Positions 1 to 8,969 of a stretch of DNA of 22,681 nt are shown here, in pieces; the stretch's first letter is position 1, and each line of letters begins with the position of its first letter. The position numbers and the translations under genes are program-made. Under the pieces are notes generated by a model. It worked only from the letters and a program-made list of their open reading frames with translations, ran no database searches and was not told the DNA's origin. Source of the DNA: Multifurca ochricompacta. Lineage: Eukaryota; Basidiomycota; Agaricomycetes; Russulales; Russulaceae. Where the stretch lies: the NCBI GenBank assembly GCA_022496185.1, contig WTXG01000441.1, positions 1 through 22,681 on the forward strand. Reading direction: 5' to 3'.

Positions 1-708
1 CACAGGAGGTCAGCCAGTTCAGTCTTTCAAGTGAAAGGGGCACCTAGTGATGTTCCGGCCCGGCTTGGCCCAAAAGCCACGGCTTTGGCTCGGCCTGAGG
101 CGGCTCCGGCTTTCCTGAAGTCTGGGCCGAGCCAAAGCCGCCACAGACGGCTTGGCCCTGGCCCGGCTTGGCCCAAGCCGCGGCTTTTGGCAGAGAGAAT
201 TTTATGACATATAACCAGTAGTTATAGTTCAGCTAATCCAAATATGACTTAGTGTGTTACGTATTGCAAAGCTATATCGAAGAAAAAGTTTGAAATGCCG
301 CGATAAACATGATCACGTGACCCAAATCAACCACTTTGTGATCGGATTTCTACTGATTTTGATGATTGCTATTGCACTTGTATGTACTGTTGAAAGCCGC
401 GGCCTGAGCCGGCGGCTTTGGCTTTTAGTTTCTCTGAGCCGGGCCAAAGCCCTTGCTGGGCCGTCACAACGGCCTGGCTTGGCCCGGCTTCCGGCTTTGA
501 GCCGGGCCAGGCACATCACTAGGGGCACCACACCTGCAAGGTGAATGACAAATGTTAGTCCTGTGATATCAAAAGCCTTTGGAAAGGTGAGTACATACCC
601 AAAGCCACTCATCTCCACATCTTGTGTCCAGGTGCTGCCATTGTTGATGTCCAAGTTGTCAAAGGTATCCTCCATAACACTGCACAGTTGACTGAGGTCT
701 ATCATCAT
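1..708 (-). pseudogene. Unrecognised ORF split by a hAT MITE
   Basis: On the minus strand an open frame runs from an ATG at 708 down to about 523, about 62 residues, and begins MMIDLSQLCSVMEDTFDN. It then runs into the MITE at 45-521. If the MITE and one copy of its 8-bp duplication are ignored, the same frame stays open through 44-1 to the window edge. The insertion therefore seems to have hit an open frame. The frame upstream of 708 is closed by a stop a few codons away, so 708 is either the true start or an exon edge. I recognise no domain, and it could itself be an old element fragment. The ORF that reads on into the MITE is an artefact of the insertion. Confidence 0.4.
45..521. mobile_element. 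Non-autonomous hAT MITE, GC-rich, 477 bp
   Basis: The left end reads TAGTGATGTTCCGGCCCGGC. The right end, reverse-complemented, reads TAGTGATGTGCCTGGCCCGG. The flanking 8 bp are identical on both sides (GGGGCACC at 37-44 and 522-529). An 8-bp duplication with TAG-start inverted ends is the hAT signature. Both arms (45-188 and about 395-521) are packed with variants of GGCCCGGCTTGGCCC and GGCTTTGGC in both orientations. The core (about 189-394) is AT-rich and non-coding. The element is far richer in CpG than its surroundings, which suggests recent insertion. It encodes no transposase, so mobility would need one supplied in trans. Confidence 0.92.
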
Positions 709-1127
709 GTCTCATGTGCTTTGATACCCAGTCCAGCACAGCACACCAGTACCACAGGCACCAAGGAGGAGCATGAAGAAGGTGACCCAATGGCTGGCAT
801 GGGTGCACCTGTCTGGTCATTGGTTGAGCCACAGTTTATCTTCCTTTGTCAGTTTTTTGGAAAGTAGCATGGATGGAAGTGGGGCCTTTGGAGGAAGGTC
901 AGATGGGGGGTAAGAAGGAACAGTATGAAGAGCAGTGTGTGAATGGGTCACATGAGAGGGAGGGGACCATAGGGATGAGGGGGTCAAGGTCATGGTCTAC
1001 CCAGGTGCCAGCTTTGGGTGGGCAGGCCAGGGGAGGTGTGCACATGGCAATGGCACTGTAAGATTTACTTATGACAAAATAAATGAGGGTTATAATAGAA
1101 ATAGAGGATAATTAAAACTGGGATTAA
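709..1127. other. No recognisable gene
   Basis: Short ORFs on both strands have low-complexity composition and no motif. It may be upstream sequence of the interrupted ORF at 1-708, since a further open minus-strand stretch lies around 713-815, but I cannot connect the two. Confidence 0.5.
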
Positions 1128-1149
1128 GTGTGGCAAAATAATTTAATAA

Positions 1150-2176
1150 ATAATTATATCTGTGCAGGTATTCCACAAGTACCTGCCTGGGTACCCAGGG
1201 TGCCAAAATCAATACCTGGATCCACACGAGTATTTTCCCATGGATCACCTGGATCTGCAAGTATCAATACCCATGAGTTTTCCCACAGCTCTACTCAAAA
1301 AACTTGCAAGTTACCCAGACTTGTGCTATGCCCTAGTTGTACTGCTATCCCAGAGCCTCTGTACCAGTATTGTCCTGGATGCACATTTTTGGCATCCTGG
1401 ACTGATTGAAAACCATCCTGAGGGCATCATGTGATTGCATGTCTTGCAAAGTCAACCTTCTTAGATATAGATGAGATAAGAAGGAGTTCAGACCATTCTG
1501 ACCTGGTCCACATGATGCAAAGTAGTTGCTGCCCTATGCAGCAATGGACATTATAGATACATGCAGTCATTGTTTGAGTAATACAAATTGACAATTTGAT
1601 TATGGAGTGATCTAAAGTAGTCTAGTATGTATTCTAGATAATGCCAGACTGGCAGAAATGATTGCACATTAGTAAACAAGATGTGTCAGGGTACTTAGAA
1701 GAGTAAGCCACTGATAACTACTTAGATTTACATTGCATGCTCAATCAGCTTTGGTATTTCATAGGATAGTACTAAAACTTATTTAAAGACACCCTGTAGC
1801 ACACTGCAGACCCCATCTTGTCCTCTTGGGCTGTAGGTGTGGTTTATCACTGTATTTACTCAGGCCCAGCTGATCTTGCCCTCTTGGGACTGTAGGCTCT
1901 TAGCAAAGTTCAATATAGGTCTATTCTTGCTGCATAAGCAAGGCAGAGTCCTCTGACTGCTTCAAGCATTACACATGCATTAATCTCTGTGTTCTGGGCA
2001 GCTTTCCAACTAGGATATTTTCACCTCTTGAGTTTTACTATGATCTTTACATCTTATCTAATCAAACATAGCAAGTGCAGGATAGAAGCACCCATTACAG
2101 GTATCTTGGTTCAACACTTATCATATGGCAAAAGTGGGATAGAATGAGAAGTACTGGTGTTAGTACAGTACAAGGC
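1150..2176 (+). repeat. Decayed hAT-related repeat, matching 9975-11255
   Basis: About 1162-1290 holds reiterated GGTA/TACC words (ACCTGCCTGGGTACCCAGGG and similar) like the subterminal region of the intact element at 9958-11393. About 1445-1885 aligns in direct orientation with 10860-11255. Shared landmarks are GTAGTTGCTGCCC, TCTAAAGTAGTCTAG, GCCAGACTGGCAGAA and CCCTGTAGCA. I could not find a clean left terminus or an 8-bp duplication, so the borders are approximate. About 1890-2176 has no further match that I can see. There is no coding capacity. Confidence 0.55.
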
Positions 2177-2184
2177 AAAGGGGC

Positions 2185-2773
2185 TAGTGTTCACTATGGG
2201 TAGGCACAACCCACCGGGTATGTGGTCAGGGTACATGCAGGTACAGGTTGGGGTCACATCTTCATACCCCTCATGTGACCCCTACCCACAGACACCCAAC
2301 CCTTACCTGCCAGAGCAGGTAAGCTGAAATTGGAAGGGCAGCAATGAGGGCAGCAATGCATGTGGCATTGCACCAGCCACAGAAAAACTATATAGTACAT
2401 GTATTGTAGATTCATGTATACAGACCTGGTGGTCCCATTGCATACAACTCAGGCTCTTCTATGTTTGGGAGCTTGGATGAAGGCAGGTTATGTAGAGACT
2501 GCTGATTTAAAGTATGCAGCATCTCAACCTGATACCAAAAACAATGAAGAATGGCCAGATGACAAATGGATTATAGCTTAAGTAGTACAATGTTATTCTA
2601 GGTTATCAGACTTGAAATGTAAATATCCACCCTTACCTGCAGGTATATGACCTGTGGTGTACCTGTACCCATAGTATGGCAAACCTGTACCCTTGGTGTA
2701 AGGGTCTGGGTACATATGGGTACAGGTACAGGTCCATGTGTTTTTACCTGTGGGTTACCCATGGCAAACACTA
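2185..2773. mobile_element. Non-autonomous hAT element, 589 bp, nested in another hAT
   Basis: The left end is TAGTGTTCACTATGGGTAGG. The right end, reverse-complemented, is TAGTGTTTGCCATGGGTAAC. Both are flanked by AAAGGGGC (2177-2184 and 2774-2781), an exact 8-bp duplication. About 2205-2310 and 2625-2765 carry clusters of the words GGTACAGG, TACCTGTACC and GGTTACCC, a likely subterminal binding-site array. The middle (about 2311-2620) is unremarkable, with one 60-codon ORF lacking any motif. The flank to the right is the interior of the hAT ending at 3149, so this is the younger insertion. Confidence 0.85.
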
Positions 2774-2781
2774 AAAGGGGC

Positions 2782-3149
2782 ATGTGAAAGAAGTGAAACT
2801 GTATGCTGAAAATGCAGGACAGTTGTGCAATCTTATCTCCTTGGGTCTTGTTGGGCCAGTTATCCAAAATACACAGAAATGCATAGAACAGTCACACTTG
2901 TATAAAATTGAAACCAGAATAATAAAATAACAATAGAATAATGAATTATCTCAATCTTCTGAACATAAAACAAGAGTCATTAAGGGATCTTAAGCAGCCA
3001 CAAATGAACATGTTGTGTATCTTCTTGGTCTGGGAAGTCCCAGGCCAGCTATCCAAAACACATGATGCAAGTAAAAAACTTGCATGCATTTACACAGGTT
3101 ACCTGCAGGTAACCTGCAGGCACCCCAGGGTTACCCCTGGTGTTCACTA
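2782..3149 (-). mobile_element. hAT element, terminal part (end at 3149)
   Basis: Reverse-complemented from 3149 it reads TAGTGAACACCAGGGGTAAC. It then matches the left 300 bp of the element at 9958 in order: GGTAACC words, ATGCATGCAAGTT, TTACTTGCATC, GGCTGCTTAAGATCCCT and ATTTTATACAAG, followed by sequence like 10640-10720. The base after 3149 starts GCAAAGGC, exactly where intact Tc1-like sequence continues (compare 6504-6511), so this hAT inserted into Tc1-like element 1. The partner terminus with GCAAAGGC was not found. Either the left part is rearranged or it merges with the decayed repeat at 1150-2176. Confidence 0.65.
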
Positions 3150-3157
3150 GCAAAGGC

Positions 3158-4124
3158 CAACCTCTTCTGCCTATGCCTTGCACTAAGCAAGTGCTTTTTC
3201 TTCTTCACCACAGCCTTGAATCAGTTTTTTCTGAGCACTCTCCTGACTGTTTCTGAGGAGACTGGGGTGGGGATGATGGTATTGATCTAATTGGTGGCTG
3301 GACAGCATTAGAAGCCTTGCCAGTAGTCATTTGAGTGAGGATATGTTACATCTGGTGTGAGATGTCTTGAATGACTTGTGTGACAGCAGTTTCAGGGTTT
3401 CAAATAAGAAGCTGATAAAGACTTCTTGGAGGAGACAGGATGAGTCAAAGTCAAAGGGGCTGTTCCCTAAGATGATGTTGAGCAGGAAGTGCCAAAAGCA
3501 CTGAGACAACCAGGTTGGAGTTCAAAGGGGACTGTCCAGAAGACAAACACCAATGTATCCAATAAGTTGAGTCTGAGGTCTACAAGGTAGATACAGCAGA
3601 CTTATATATGTAAGCAGAGGGTGATTATCTAAGCTGTTATCATGGAGTCAAGTGGGCCCAAATATATGAAAGTGGACAGCATAAAGCCTGGCTTCTGATA
3701 GGGAATTAAGTAAGTGTTCAGTCTTAGAGATAAGGAGATAACAAGATAGAGCAAAAGGTAAACAAGAGTAAAAATGAAGCAAACAAGGTCAAAGGCAATC
3801 ATGGGGACAATCCTTGGGATAAGCATAAGAAGGGGACTTGATGAAAAAGGACAGACTAGATGGAACAGAAGGGTCTGTGTCATGAAGATCAAAGAAAACA
3901 GGGTGGCTAGGCAGGAGTTGTAACAGGATAGCTCTCTGGGAGGTAGTGGAGAGCTTGGAAGGATGGCCACCAGAGGAGATTTGCTGGCCAAAATGGAGGG
4001 TTCTGAGTGTCCTAGAGACTGTGGACTGGCTGAGGCTGAGTCTGGAGGCAATAGTGTCAGTGGAATGACCTTTGGAGGCCAGAGAGAGCATGTTTTCTTT
4101 CTGAGCAGAGGAGGTGGGGTGCAT
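3158..4124 (-). pseudogene. Tc1-like transposase, N-terminal half, broken
   Basis: ATG at 4124 opens MHPTSSAQKENMLSLASKGH. Residues about 8-45 form a homeodomain-like helix-turn-helix (IASRLSLSQSTVSRTLRTL), the DNA-binding module of Tc1 transposases. The frame runs to the solo LTR at 3925. It resumes after the LTR, from 3343 down to about 3158, with residues that match AVTKKKRPLLSAVHCKKHLA of the palindrome copy. The resumed part has drifted out of frame in places. It ends before the first catalytic Asp because a hAT inserted at 3150. It is a defunct copy, closely related to the arms at 5633-7254 but more diverged. Confidence 0.85.
3344..3925 (-). mobile_element. Solo LTR, family B (582 bp)
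   Basis: Ends are TGTTACATCTGG at 3344 and GAGTTGTAACA ending at 3925, flanked by GGATA on both sides (3339-3343 and 3926-3930), an exact 5-bp duplication inside the Tc1-like transposase. A TATATAAG box on the minus strand near 3604-3611 sets the orientation, so in sense direction it begins TGTTACAACTCC. Segments align with 7257-8007 and with 11402-11722 plus 12325-12437. ORFs here, including a 194-codon one that overlaps the Tc1 part, are chance frames. Confidence 0.93.
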
Positions 4125-4487
4125 TGGGAAATTATAATATTCTGGGAATGTAAATCATGGTTAAATAGCTCTATTCCAGGTTCCATCAATATTAAGATAA
4201 CTATGGTAACCATATATTAAGGATTGGTTGCTGTACATTTGGTGGAGCATCAGATTCTGATATTTCTGATACCCCCTCACAAAAGTGAGTCAATGAGTCC
4301 CTGATTTGATATGGGCATAGCTCCACAGGTTTTGGCAAGACTTACATAATTATTGTTGGATTACATAACCCTTATCTTGTACCTTTTATGGTCTACCAAG
4401 ACTTTGTTTATATTTGTTTTGGCTGATGTGATATTCAACAAACAGTGCAAAAGTGCAAAACATTGACTCAGTCTTGTGAGGCACTGT

Positions 4488-4722
4488 AAGTCCACAAGTG
4501 CCAGACAATAATTGTGAGGGACAAAGGCCATTGGCCAGAAGAAAATCACATGCTATGTAGGACATTACTAAGTAAATCAGTAAGCAGCTGAGTAATGTAA
4601 GAAAGAATGTAATAATGATAACATAAAAAGTCCAAGACCCCAAGATCTAATCTAATCTAATCAGCATAGCAAAACTGAAACTCAGATGCCTGAAGCATCT
4701 CCAAACACATCCCATGTCAACA
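4488..4722 (-). mobile_element. LTR A fragment
   Basis: It aligns with 8388-8640 and with the reverse complement of 22312 onward: AAGTCCACAAGTGCCAGACA, the GGCCATTGGCCA palindrome, a TCTAA pentamer run (about 4647-4665), and the end GATGCCTGAAGCATCT...TGTCAACA. It stops at a Tc1 insertion on the left (TA 4486-4487) and at its own terminus TCAACA (4722) on the right. The following TAAAAATGCACC is the interior of Tc1-like element 2, so LTR A inserted there. Sense orientation (TATATAAG in other copies) is minus. Confidence 0.85.
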
Positions 4723-5058
4723 TAAAAATGCACCAGAATGATGGCAAAAGGTTATCAAAAGGATGACTAAAAGGATTCAAGGAGTTACCAAGGCAAAAGG
4801 GGGTGGAATAAAGTAGTAATTGGGCAGATAGTGGATTTAAAAGGCAGGTCAAAAAACTGTCCCAGTGATTGATTGATTTGATTTGATCATCAAATGCTTA
4901 TATCATGGCCAATTGCTTTGATCCAAATTGGGCATGGTAGCCAAGAAGCAGGGAATTCAGACATACAGCCACACCATAACCAGATTCCTGAATGCTGAGG
5001 TGCTATAGAGTGAATACTAGAAATGGTGTAAACATTGGGACAGTTTTTTGACCCACTG
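4723..5058 (+). mobile_element. Tc1-like element 2, 3' fragment
   Basis: It matches 9596-9929 at high identity. It starts in the last codons of a Tc1-type transposase (ATGGCAAAAGGTTATC, AAGGATTCAAGGAGTTA), then has a 3' untranslated part and the terminus GACAGTTTTTTGACCCACTG with TA at 5059-5060. GGTCAAAAAACTGTCC at about 4847 is an internal inverted copy of the terminal motif about 210 bp inside the end, as in IR/DR-type Tc1 ends. The rest was cut off by LTR A. Confidence 0.8.
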
Positions 5059-5060
5059 TA

Positions 5061-5500
5061 AGTCTGGTTTTTTTCCATTTTGGGCATGAACTGGACTGCA
5101 ACCAGTTCAACCACACTGAGAAATGACCTAAAACTGGACTGGACTTACAAGGACCAGTTTTTTGTGGTCTGTAGTCAGTCCATGACTGGTTTAGACCAGT
5201 TATTACAAGGAAAAATTAGATAAGATAAAGACAGAGAGTCCTATGCTATTAGTGATGCACATGTATGGCTTAATGTGATCAGAAACACTCAGAATTGCAC
5301 ATAGAGCAAGTATATTCCTATTACTACCATTCTACAAATTTTCAGATTGGATCATGCATCCAATCTGAAGTGAGACAAGAATCAGTTATTATCTATAGAA
5401 ACATGAAAAAACACAAAAAAATGTGAAGTGTGGGGCATGCTGATTGGACTAGTAACCACCTTCCTATCTTGGAATGTAAGATATAATTGTGATCACACAT
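5061..5500 (-). mobile_element. Degenerate relative of the 7.25-kb hAT (end region)
   Basis: It aligns with the reverse complement of about 21000-21410, one end of the large hAT. In order: the CTGGTTTTTTTCC stretch, CCAGTTC/GGACCAGT words (about 5090-5205), TTCAGATTGGATCATGCATC, GAGACAAGAATCAGTTAT, and AAAAAACACAAAAAAATGTG. The extreme TAGGG terminus was displaced by the Tc1-like element 2 insertion at 5059. CpG sites present in the large hAT are mostly TG or CA here. It probably came from a deleted derivative, with no coding capacity. Confidence 0.7.
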
Positions 5501-5632
5501 AGATAACACAAGTGATGAGATCAAAAATGTGTTCACAATTAGCTGAATACTTAGGATATACATCTAAGATAACACAAGTGATAAGATCAAAAATGTGTTC
5601 ACAATTAATTAGATACTGAGGATATACATCTA
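5501..5632 (+). repeat. Tandem duplication, 2 x 66 bp
   Basis: Unit 1 (5501-5566) and unit 2 (5567-5632) both begin AGATAACACAAGTGAT, share GATCAAAAATGTGTTCACAA and end GGATATACATCTA, with a few substitutions. The Tc1-like palindrome begins directly after the terminal TA of unit 2. Confidence 0.85.
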
Positions 5633-5994
5633 CAGTGCCTCACCAAACTGAGTCAATGTTTTGCACTTTTGCACTGTTTGTTGAATATCACATCAGCCAA
5701 AACAAATATAAACAAAGTCTTGGTATACCATAAAAGGTACAAGATAAGGGTTATGTAATCCAACAATAATTATGTAATTCTGATCAAAACCTGTGGAGCT
5801 ATGCCCATTTCAAATTGGGGACTCATTGACTCAGTTTTGTGAGTGGGTATCAGAAATATCAGAATCTGATGCTCCACCAAATGTACAGCAACCAATCCTT
5901 AATATATGGTTACCATAGTTGTCTTAATATTGATGGGACCTGGAATAGAGCTATTTAACCATGGTTTACATTCCCAGAATATTATAATTTCCCA

Positions 5995-6417
5995 ATGCAC
6001 CCCACCTCCTCTGCTCAGAAAGAAAACATGCTCTCTCTGGCCTCTGAAGGTCATTCCACTCACACTATTGCCTCCAGACTCAGCCTCAGCCAGTCCACAG
6101 TCTCTAGGACACTCAGAACCCTCCTTCCCAACCATCAGTCACCTCATTTTGGTCATCTTTCCAAGCTCTCTGCTACCTCTGAACATGCTATCATGATACA
6201 AATCACCACAGGAAAGGTTGGCAATGCTGTCCAGGCCACAAAGCACATCAATTCCATCATCCCCAACCATGTCTCTTCACAAACTGTGCATTGGGTTCTT
6301 AAACAACATTCATTCAAGGCTGTAACAAAGAAGAAAAGGCCACTACTCTCTGCAGTACATTGCAAGAAGCACTTAGCCTTTGCTTTGAAGTACAGAGAGT
6401 GGACTGTGGAGGACTGG
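5995..6417 (+). pseudogene. Tc1-like transposase, N-terminal part (left arm)
   Basis: ATG at 5995 opens MHPTSSAQKENMLSLASEGH. It has a helix-turn-helix around residues 8-45 and a second HTH-like region around residues 85-110, as in Tc1-family DNA-binding domains. The frame reaches WTVEDWH, just short of the first catalytic Asp motif, then runs into the inverted copy and stops at 6438. The first 133 residues or so are identical to the right-arm protein. It could give a DNA-binding but catalytically dead product if expressed. Confidence 0.85.
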
Positions 6418-6892
6418 CATCTGACCCAAACCTGTTGATTTTGGTCTCATCTGACCAAATCACCCTCTTCCAGTCCTCCATAGTCCAGTTTTGGTACTTC
6501 AAAGCAAAGGCTAAGTGCTTCTTGCAATGTACTGCAGAGAGTAGTGGCCTTTTCTTCTTTGTTACAGCCTTGAATGAATGTTGTTTAAGAACCCAATGCA
6601 CAGTTTGTGAAGAGACATGGTTGGGGATGATGGAATTGATGTGCTTTGTGGCCTGGACAGCATTGCCAACCTTTCCTGTGGTGATTTGTATCATGATAGC
6701 ATGTTCAGAGGTAGCAGAGAGCTTGGAAAGATGACCAAAATGAGGTGACTGATGGTTGGGAAGGAGGGTTCTGAGTGTCCTAGAGACTGTGGACTGGCTG
6801 AGGCTGAGTCTGGAGGCAATAGTGTGAGTGGAATGACCTTCAGAGGCCAGAGAGAGCATGTTTTCTTTCTGAGCAGAGGAGGTGGGGTGCAT
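6418..6892 (-). pseudogene. Tc1-like transposase, N-terminal part (right arm)
   Basis: ATG at 6892 opens the same protein as the left arm. This copy extends further, through WTMEDWKRVIWSDETKINRF, so it keeps the first Asp of the DDE triad (WSDET). It then crosses the palindrome centre and continues as antisense of the left arm to a stop near 6314. Residues beyond about 158 are therefore not transposase. The second and third catalytic acidic residues are absent, so no active enzyme is possible. Confidence 0.87.
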
Positions 6893-7256
6893 TGGGAAAT
6901 TATAATATTCTGGGAATGTAAACCATGGTTAAATAGCTCTATTCCAGGTCCCATCAATATTAAGACAACTATGGTAACCATATATTAAGGATTGGTTGCT
7001 GTACATTTGGTGGAGCATCAGATTCTGATATTTCTGATACCCACTCACAAAACTGAGTCAATGAGTCCCCAATTTGAAATGGGCATAGCTCCACAGGTTT
7101 TGATCAGAATTACATAATTATTGTTGGATTACATAACCCTTATCTTGTACCTTTTATGGTCTACCAAGACTTTGTTTATATTTGTTTTGGCTGATGTGAT
7201 ATTCAACAAACAGTGCAAAAGTGCAAAACATTGACTCAGTTTGGTGAGGCACTGTA

Positions 7257-8007
7257 AGTCTGCTGTAGTTACACTGTAGACTTCAGACTTGACTTATTGA
7301 ATACATCAGTGCTTGTCTTCTGGACAGTCCTTGTCACAGTTAGGTGCAGAACTGTGTTGGGGTTGGACAGGAGCAAGACAAGTCAAGATTCAAGGTCACA
7401 GCAAGAGCAAATTCAGTTCAAGCCCACAACAAAGTCAAAGGGCATGTGCGTGAGAATTGAAGTCGATGGCAGAGACGCTCAGTCCTGCAACAAGTTCAAG
7501 ATGATGAAGGCTCTCCAAGTTGCATCTTGGAGAGTTCAAGTGGGGCTCTAACTGAGAGGATTCAATGAAGTCTGAAGCACCTTTGATTGAACACAAGAGA
7601 ACAGACTTGGTCTGTCTCTCTACTCTAGTAGGTCTTTAAATACATGTGGAGCTAGCTATGTCATATTATGTAGAAGCATCTAGTACTATGATATAATGTC
7701 TAATAGTAGATCAAGCTAGAACTATGGAGAATAAGGAGGGGTTAGGCCCTCAGTAAGCAAACACCAGTGAAACATGATATCAAGTCATTAGTAACATTGC
7801 AGGGAGAATTCTGTCACAGTCCTTTGAACTCCAATTGGCCCTCTCAGTGCTTCTGGCACTTTCCGCTTAACATCATCTTTGGGAACAGCCCCCTTAGACT
7901 TTGACTCATCCCATCTCACTCCAGAAGGTCTTATTGACCCTCTATCTGAAACCTTGAATTAATGCTGTCACACAAGTTGTGTGGAATGTCCCACACTGGA
8001 CATAACA
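7257..8007 (+). mobile_element. LTR B (5' LTR), truncated on the left, split by LTR C
   Basis: 7257-7331 and 7824-8007 together align with the sense strand of the solo LTR at 3344-3925: AGTCTGCTGTA, GACTTATTGAATACAT, CTTGTCTTCTGGACAGTCC, then CTCAGTGCTTCTGGCACTT, GGGAACAGCCCC and TGCTGTCACACAAG, ending CATAACA at 8007. The first half is missing: the Tc1-like palindrome abuts at TA 7255. It is followed 23 bp later by a gag-like ORF in the same orientation, so it is read as a 5' LTR. Confidence 0.8.
7332..7818. mobile_element. Solo LTR, family C (487 bp)
   Basis: It begins TGTCACAGTTAGG and ends TTCTGTCACA, flanked by GTCCT (7327-7331 and 7819-7823), an exact 5-bp duplication within LTR B. It contains several CpG sites, unlike the LTR B around it, consistent with a younger age. 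A TTTAAATA at about 7633 could be a plus-strand TATA element. The 84-codon ORF inside has no recognisable motif. Confidence 0.9.
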
Positions 8008-8030
8008 TCAAGTTGAGTCTCCCTCCACCA

Positions 8031-8969
8031 TGGCTTCATCTAGCCACAGTCAGACCCTGTTCAAAGAAGAACTCATTGAATGCAGAGATGAGAATAATCT
8101 TTCACAACAGACACTTGTGTGAAACAGGCACGGTGTGCAGCATACTGACTGTAAAGTGTTAGCAGGTTAGGCTAGACAAAGACAAGTTTAACTTCAGAGG
8201 TGAAGAAAACTCTATTATACTATACTACTGACCTAGACAAAGACAAGTTTACTATTAAGAGCATTAGTCTCAAGGTATGATAGTAAGTAAGAGATATTGG
8301 GACTTACACTTCAGAGGTGAAGAAAACTCTGAAGTGTAAGAGATGAAACAGACACCCTTATATACAATCCAAGGGATGGTCTGTGCACTGGGAATAAGTC
8401 CACAAGTGCCAGACAAAGTCCAAACAATAAACAAGAGGGAATAAGGCCATTGGCCAGTAAGGAATCACATGCTTGTACATCATTACTAAGGTACATCAGT
8501 CAGCTACTGCGGAATGTGAGAAAGAAAGTAATAATGATATGGTAAATAGTCTGAAACTCCGATATCTAATCTAGTCCACAAAGTAGCTAATCTAATCTCC
8601 TGATGCCTGAAGCATCACCTAACACATCCTGTGTTCAACAACTTGGCTCTGCCATCTGGAAAGACTTTGAAACCAAGTTTGGATATTATGTCTATTACAA
8701 TGGAGGATACCAACTGGTAGAATACGACAATGAGAAGAGAGTTTGGTACCACATCTGATATTTGGAAAGCCAACACTCTTGGATAACAACTGGTCCAGCC
8801 CCACCAGAATTCAGCCTTGGACCATGGAGAGAAAACCCTACTGTGATCATCACAGATTCTGAACCAGAGGAATACATTGAAGAACATAGTGAAGAAGCAC
8901 TGGTATTAGCATCAACTACAGTCCCAGTTGCACCCAGAGTTGTTACAGTCAGAGCTCCTGTTTTAACAA
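8031..8969 (+). pseudogene. gag-like ORF of the LTR B retrotransposon, split by LTR A
   Basis: ATG at 8031, 24 bp after LTR B, opens MASSSHSQTLFKEELIECRD. The frame enters LTR A at 8118 and, across the LTR and one duplication, stays in frame with 8646 onward. That second part contains FETKFGYYVYYNGGYQ, TGPAPPEFSLGPW, an acidic stretch (EPEEYIEEHSEE) and a Pro/Val-rich tail. One in-frame TGA lies at about 8757. Position after the LTR and composition suggest a gag-type protein, but I recognise no capsid or CCHC zinc knuckle. The end is lost where Tc1-like fold-back sequence begins at about 8970. No pol follows. Confidence 0.6.
8118..8640 (-). mobile_element. Solo LTR, family A (523 bp)
   Basis: It is flanked by ACTTG (8113-8117 and 8641-8645), an exact 5-bp duplication within the gag-like ORF. 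Termini are TGTGAAACAGG and TGTGTTCAACA. On the minus strand it begins TGTTGAACACAGG and carries TATATAAGGGTGTCTG (about 8348-8363), so sense is minus. Two direct copies of a GACAAAGACAAGTTTA-containing segment (about 8175 and 8236) and inverted CTTCAGAGGTGAAGAAA blocks lie in the presumed 5' untranslated part. A TGTTGA start is common in Copia-type LTRs, but the family cannot be assigned from the LTR alone. Confidence 0.9.

Larger units (their letters stand above)
3150..4485 (-). mobile_element. Tc1/mariner-like element 1, broken by solo LTR B and a hAT
   Basis: The transposon reads on the minus strand from its terminus at 4485 (ends GTGAGGCACTG, followed by TA at 4486-4487). The 361-bp leader (4485-4125) matches the outer 362 bp of each palindrome arm at 5633-7254. 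The body is interrupted at 3339-3930 by solo LTR B and cut off at 3150 by a hAT. On the right it sits in LTR A at a TA: LTR A elsewhere reads GGGAATAAGTCC at this point. The distal half and other terminus are absent. Confidence 0.85.
5633..7254. mobile_element. Palindromic Tc1-like fold-back element, 785-bp arms
   Basis: It begins CAGTGCCTCACCAAACTG and ends with the reverse complement, with TA on both sides (5631-5632 and 7255-7256). The left arm 5633-6417 and right arm 6470-7254 are both 785 bp and nearly identical in inverted orientation. Visible differences are one base near 5723 and a short patch near the centre. The 52-bp spacer (6418-6469) is transposase sequence belonging to the minus-strand copy. 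The 3' part of the transposase gene and the 3' transposon end are missing and replaced by a second 5' half. The left flank is hAT-derived repeat while the right flank is mid-LTR B, so the two sides do not look like halves of one target. Confidence 0.9.

Noticed and set aside
254..544. A plus-strand 96-codon ORF with an apparent hydrophobic segment
   Set aside because: It lies almost wholly inside the MITE and reads its GC-rich word repeats. Other frames are also open.
2185..3149. A single 965-bp hAT running from the TAGTG at 2185 to the CACTA at 3149
   Set aside because: The 8-bp flanks differ (AAAGGGGC versus GCAAAGGC), while 2185-2773 has identical 8-bp flanks. The nested reading explains both.
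3629..4213. A 194-codon minus-strand ORF with hydrophobic stretches
   Set aside because: It crosses the border between solo LTR B and the Tc1-like element and is in a different frame from the true transposase at 4124.
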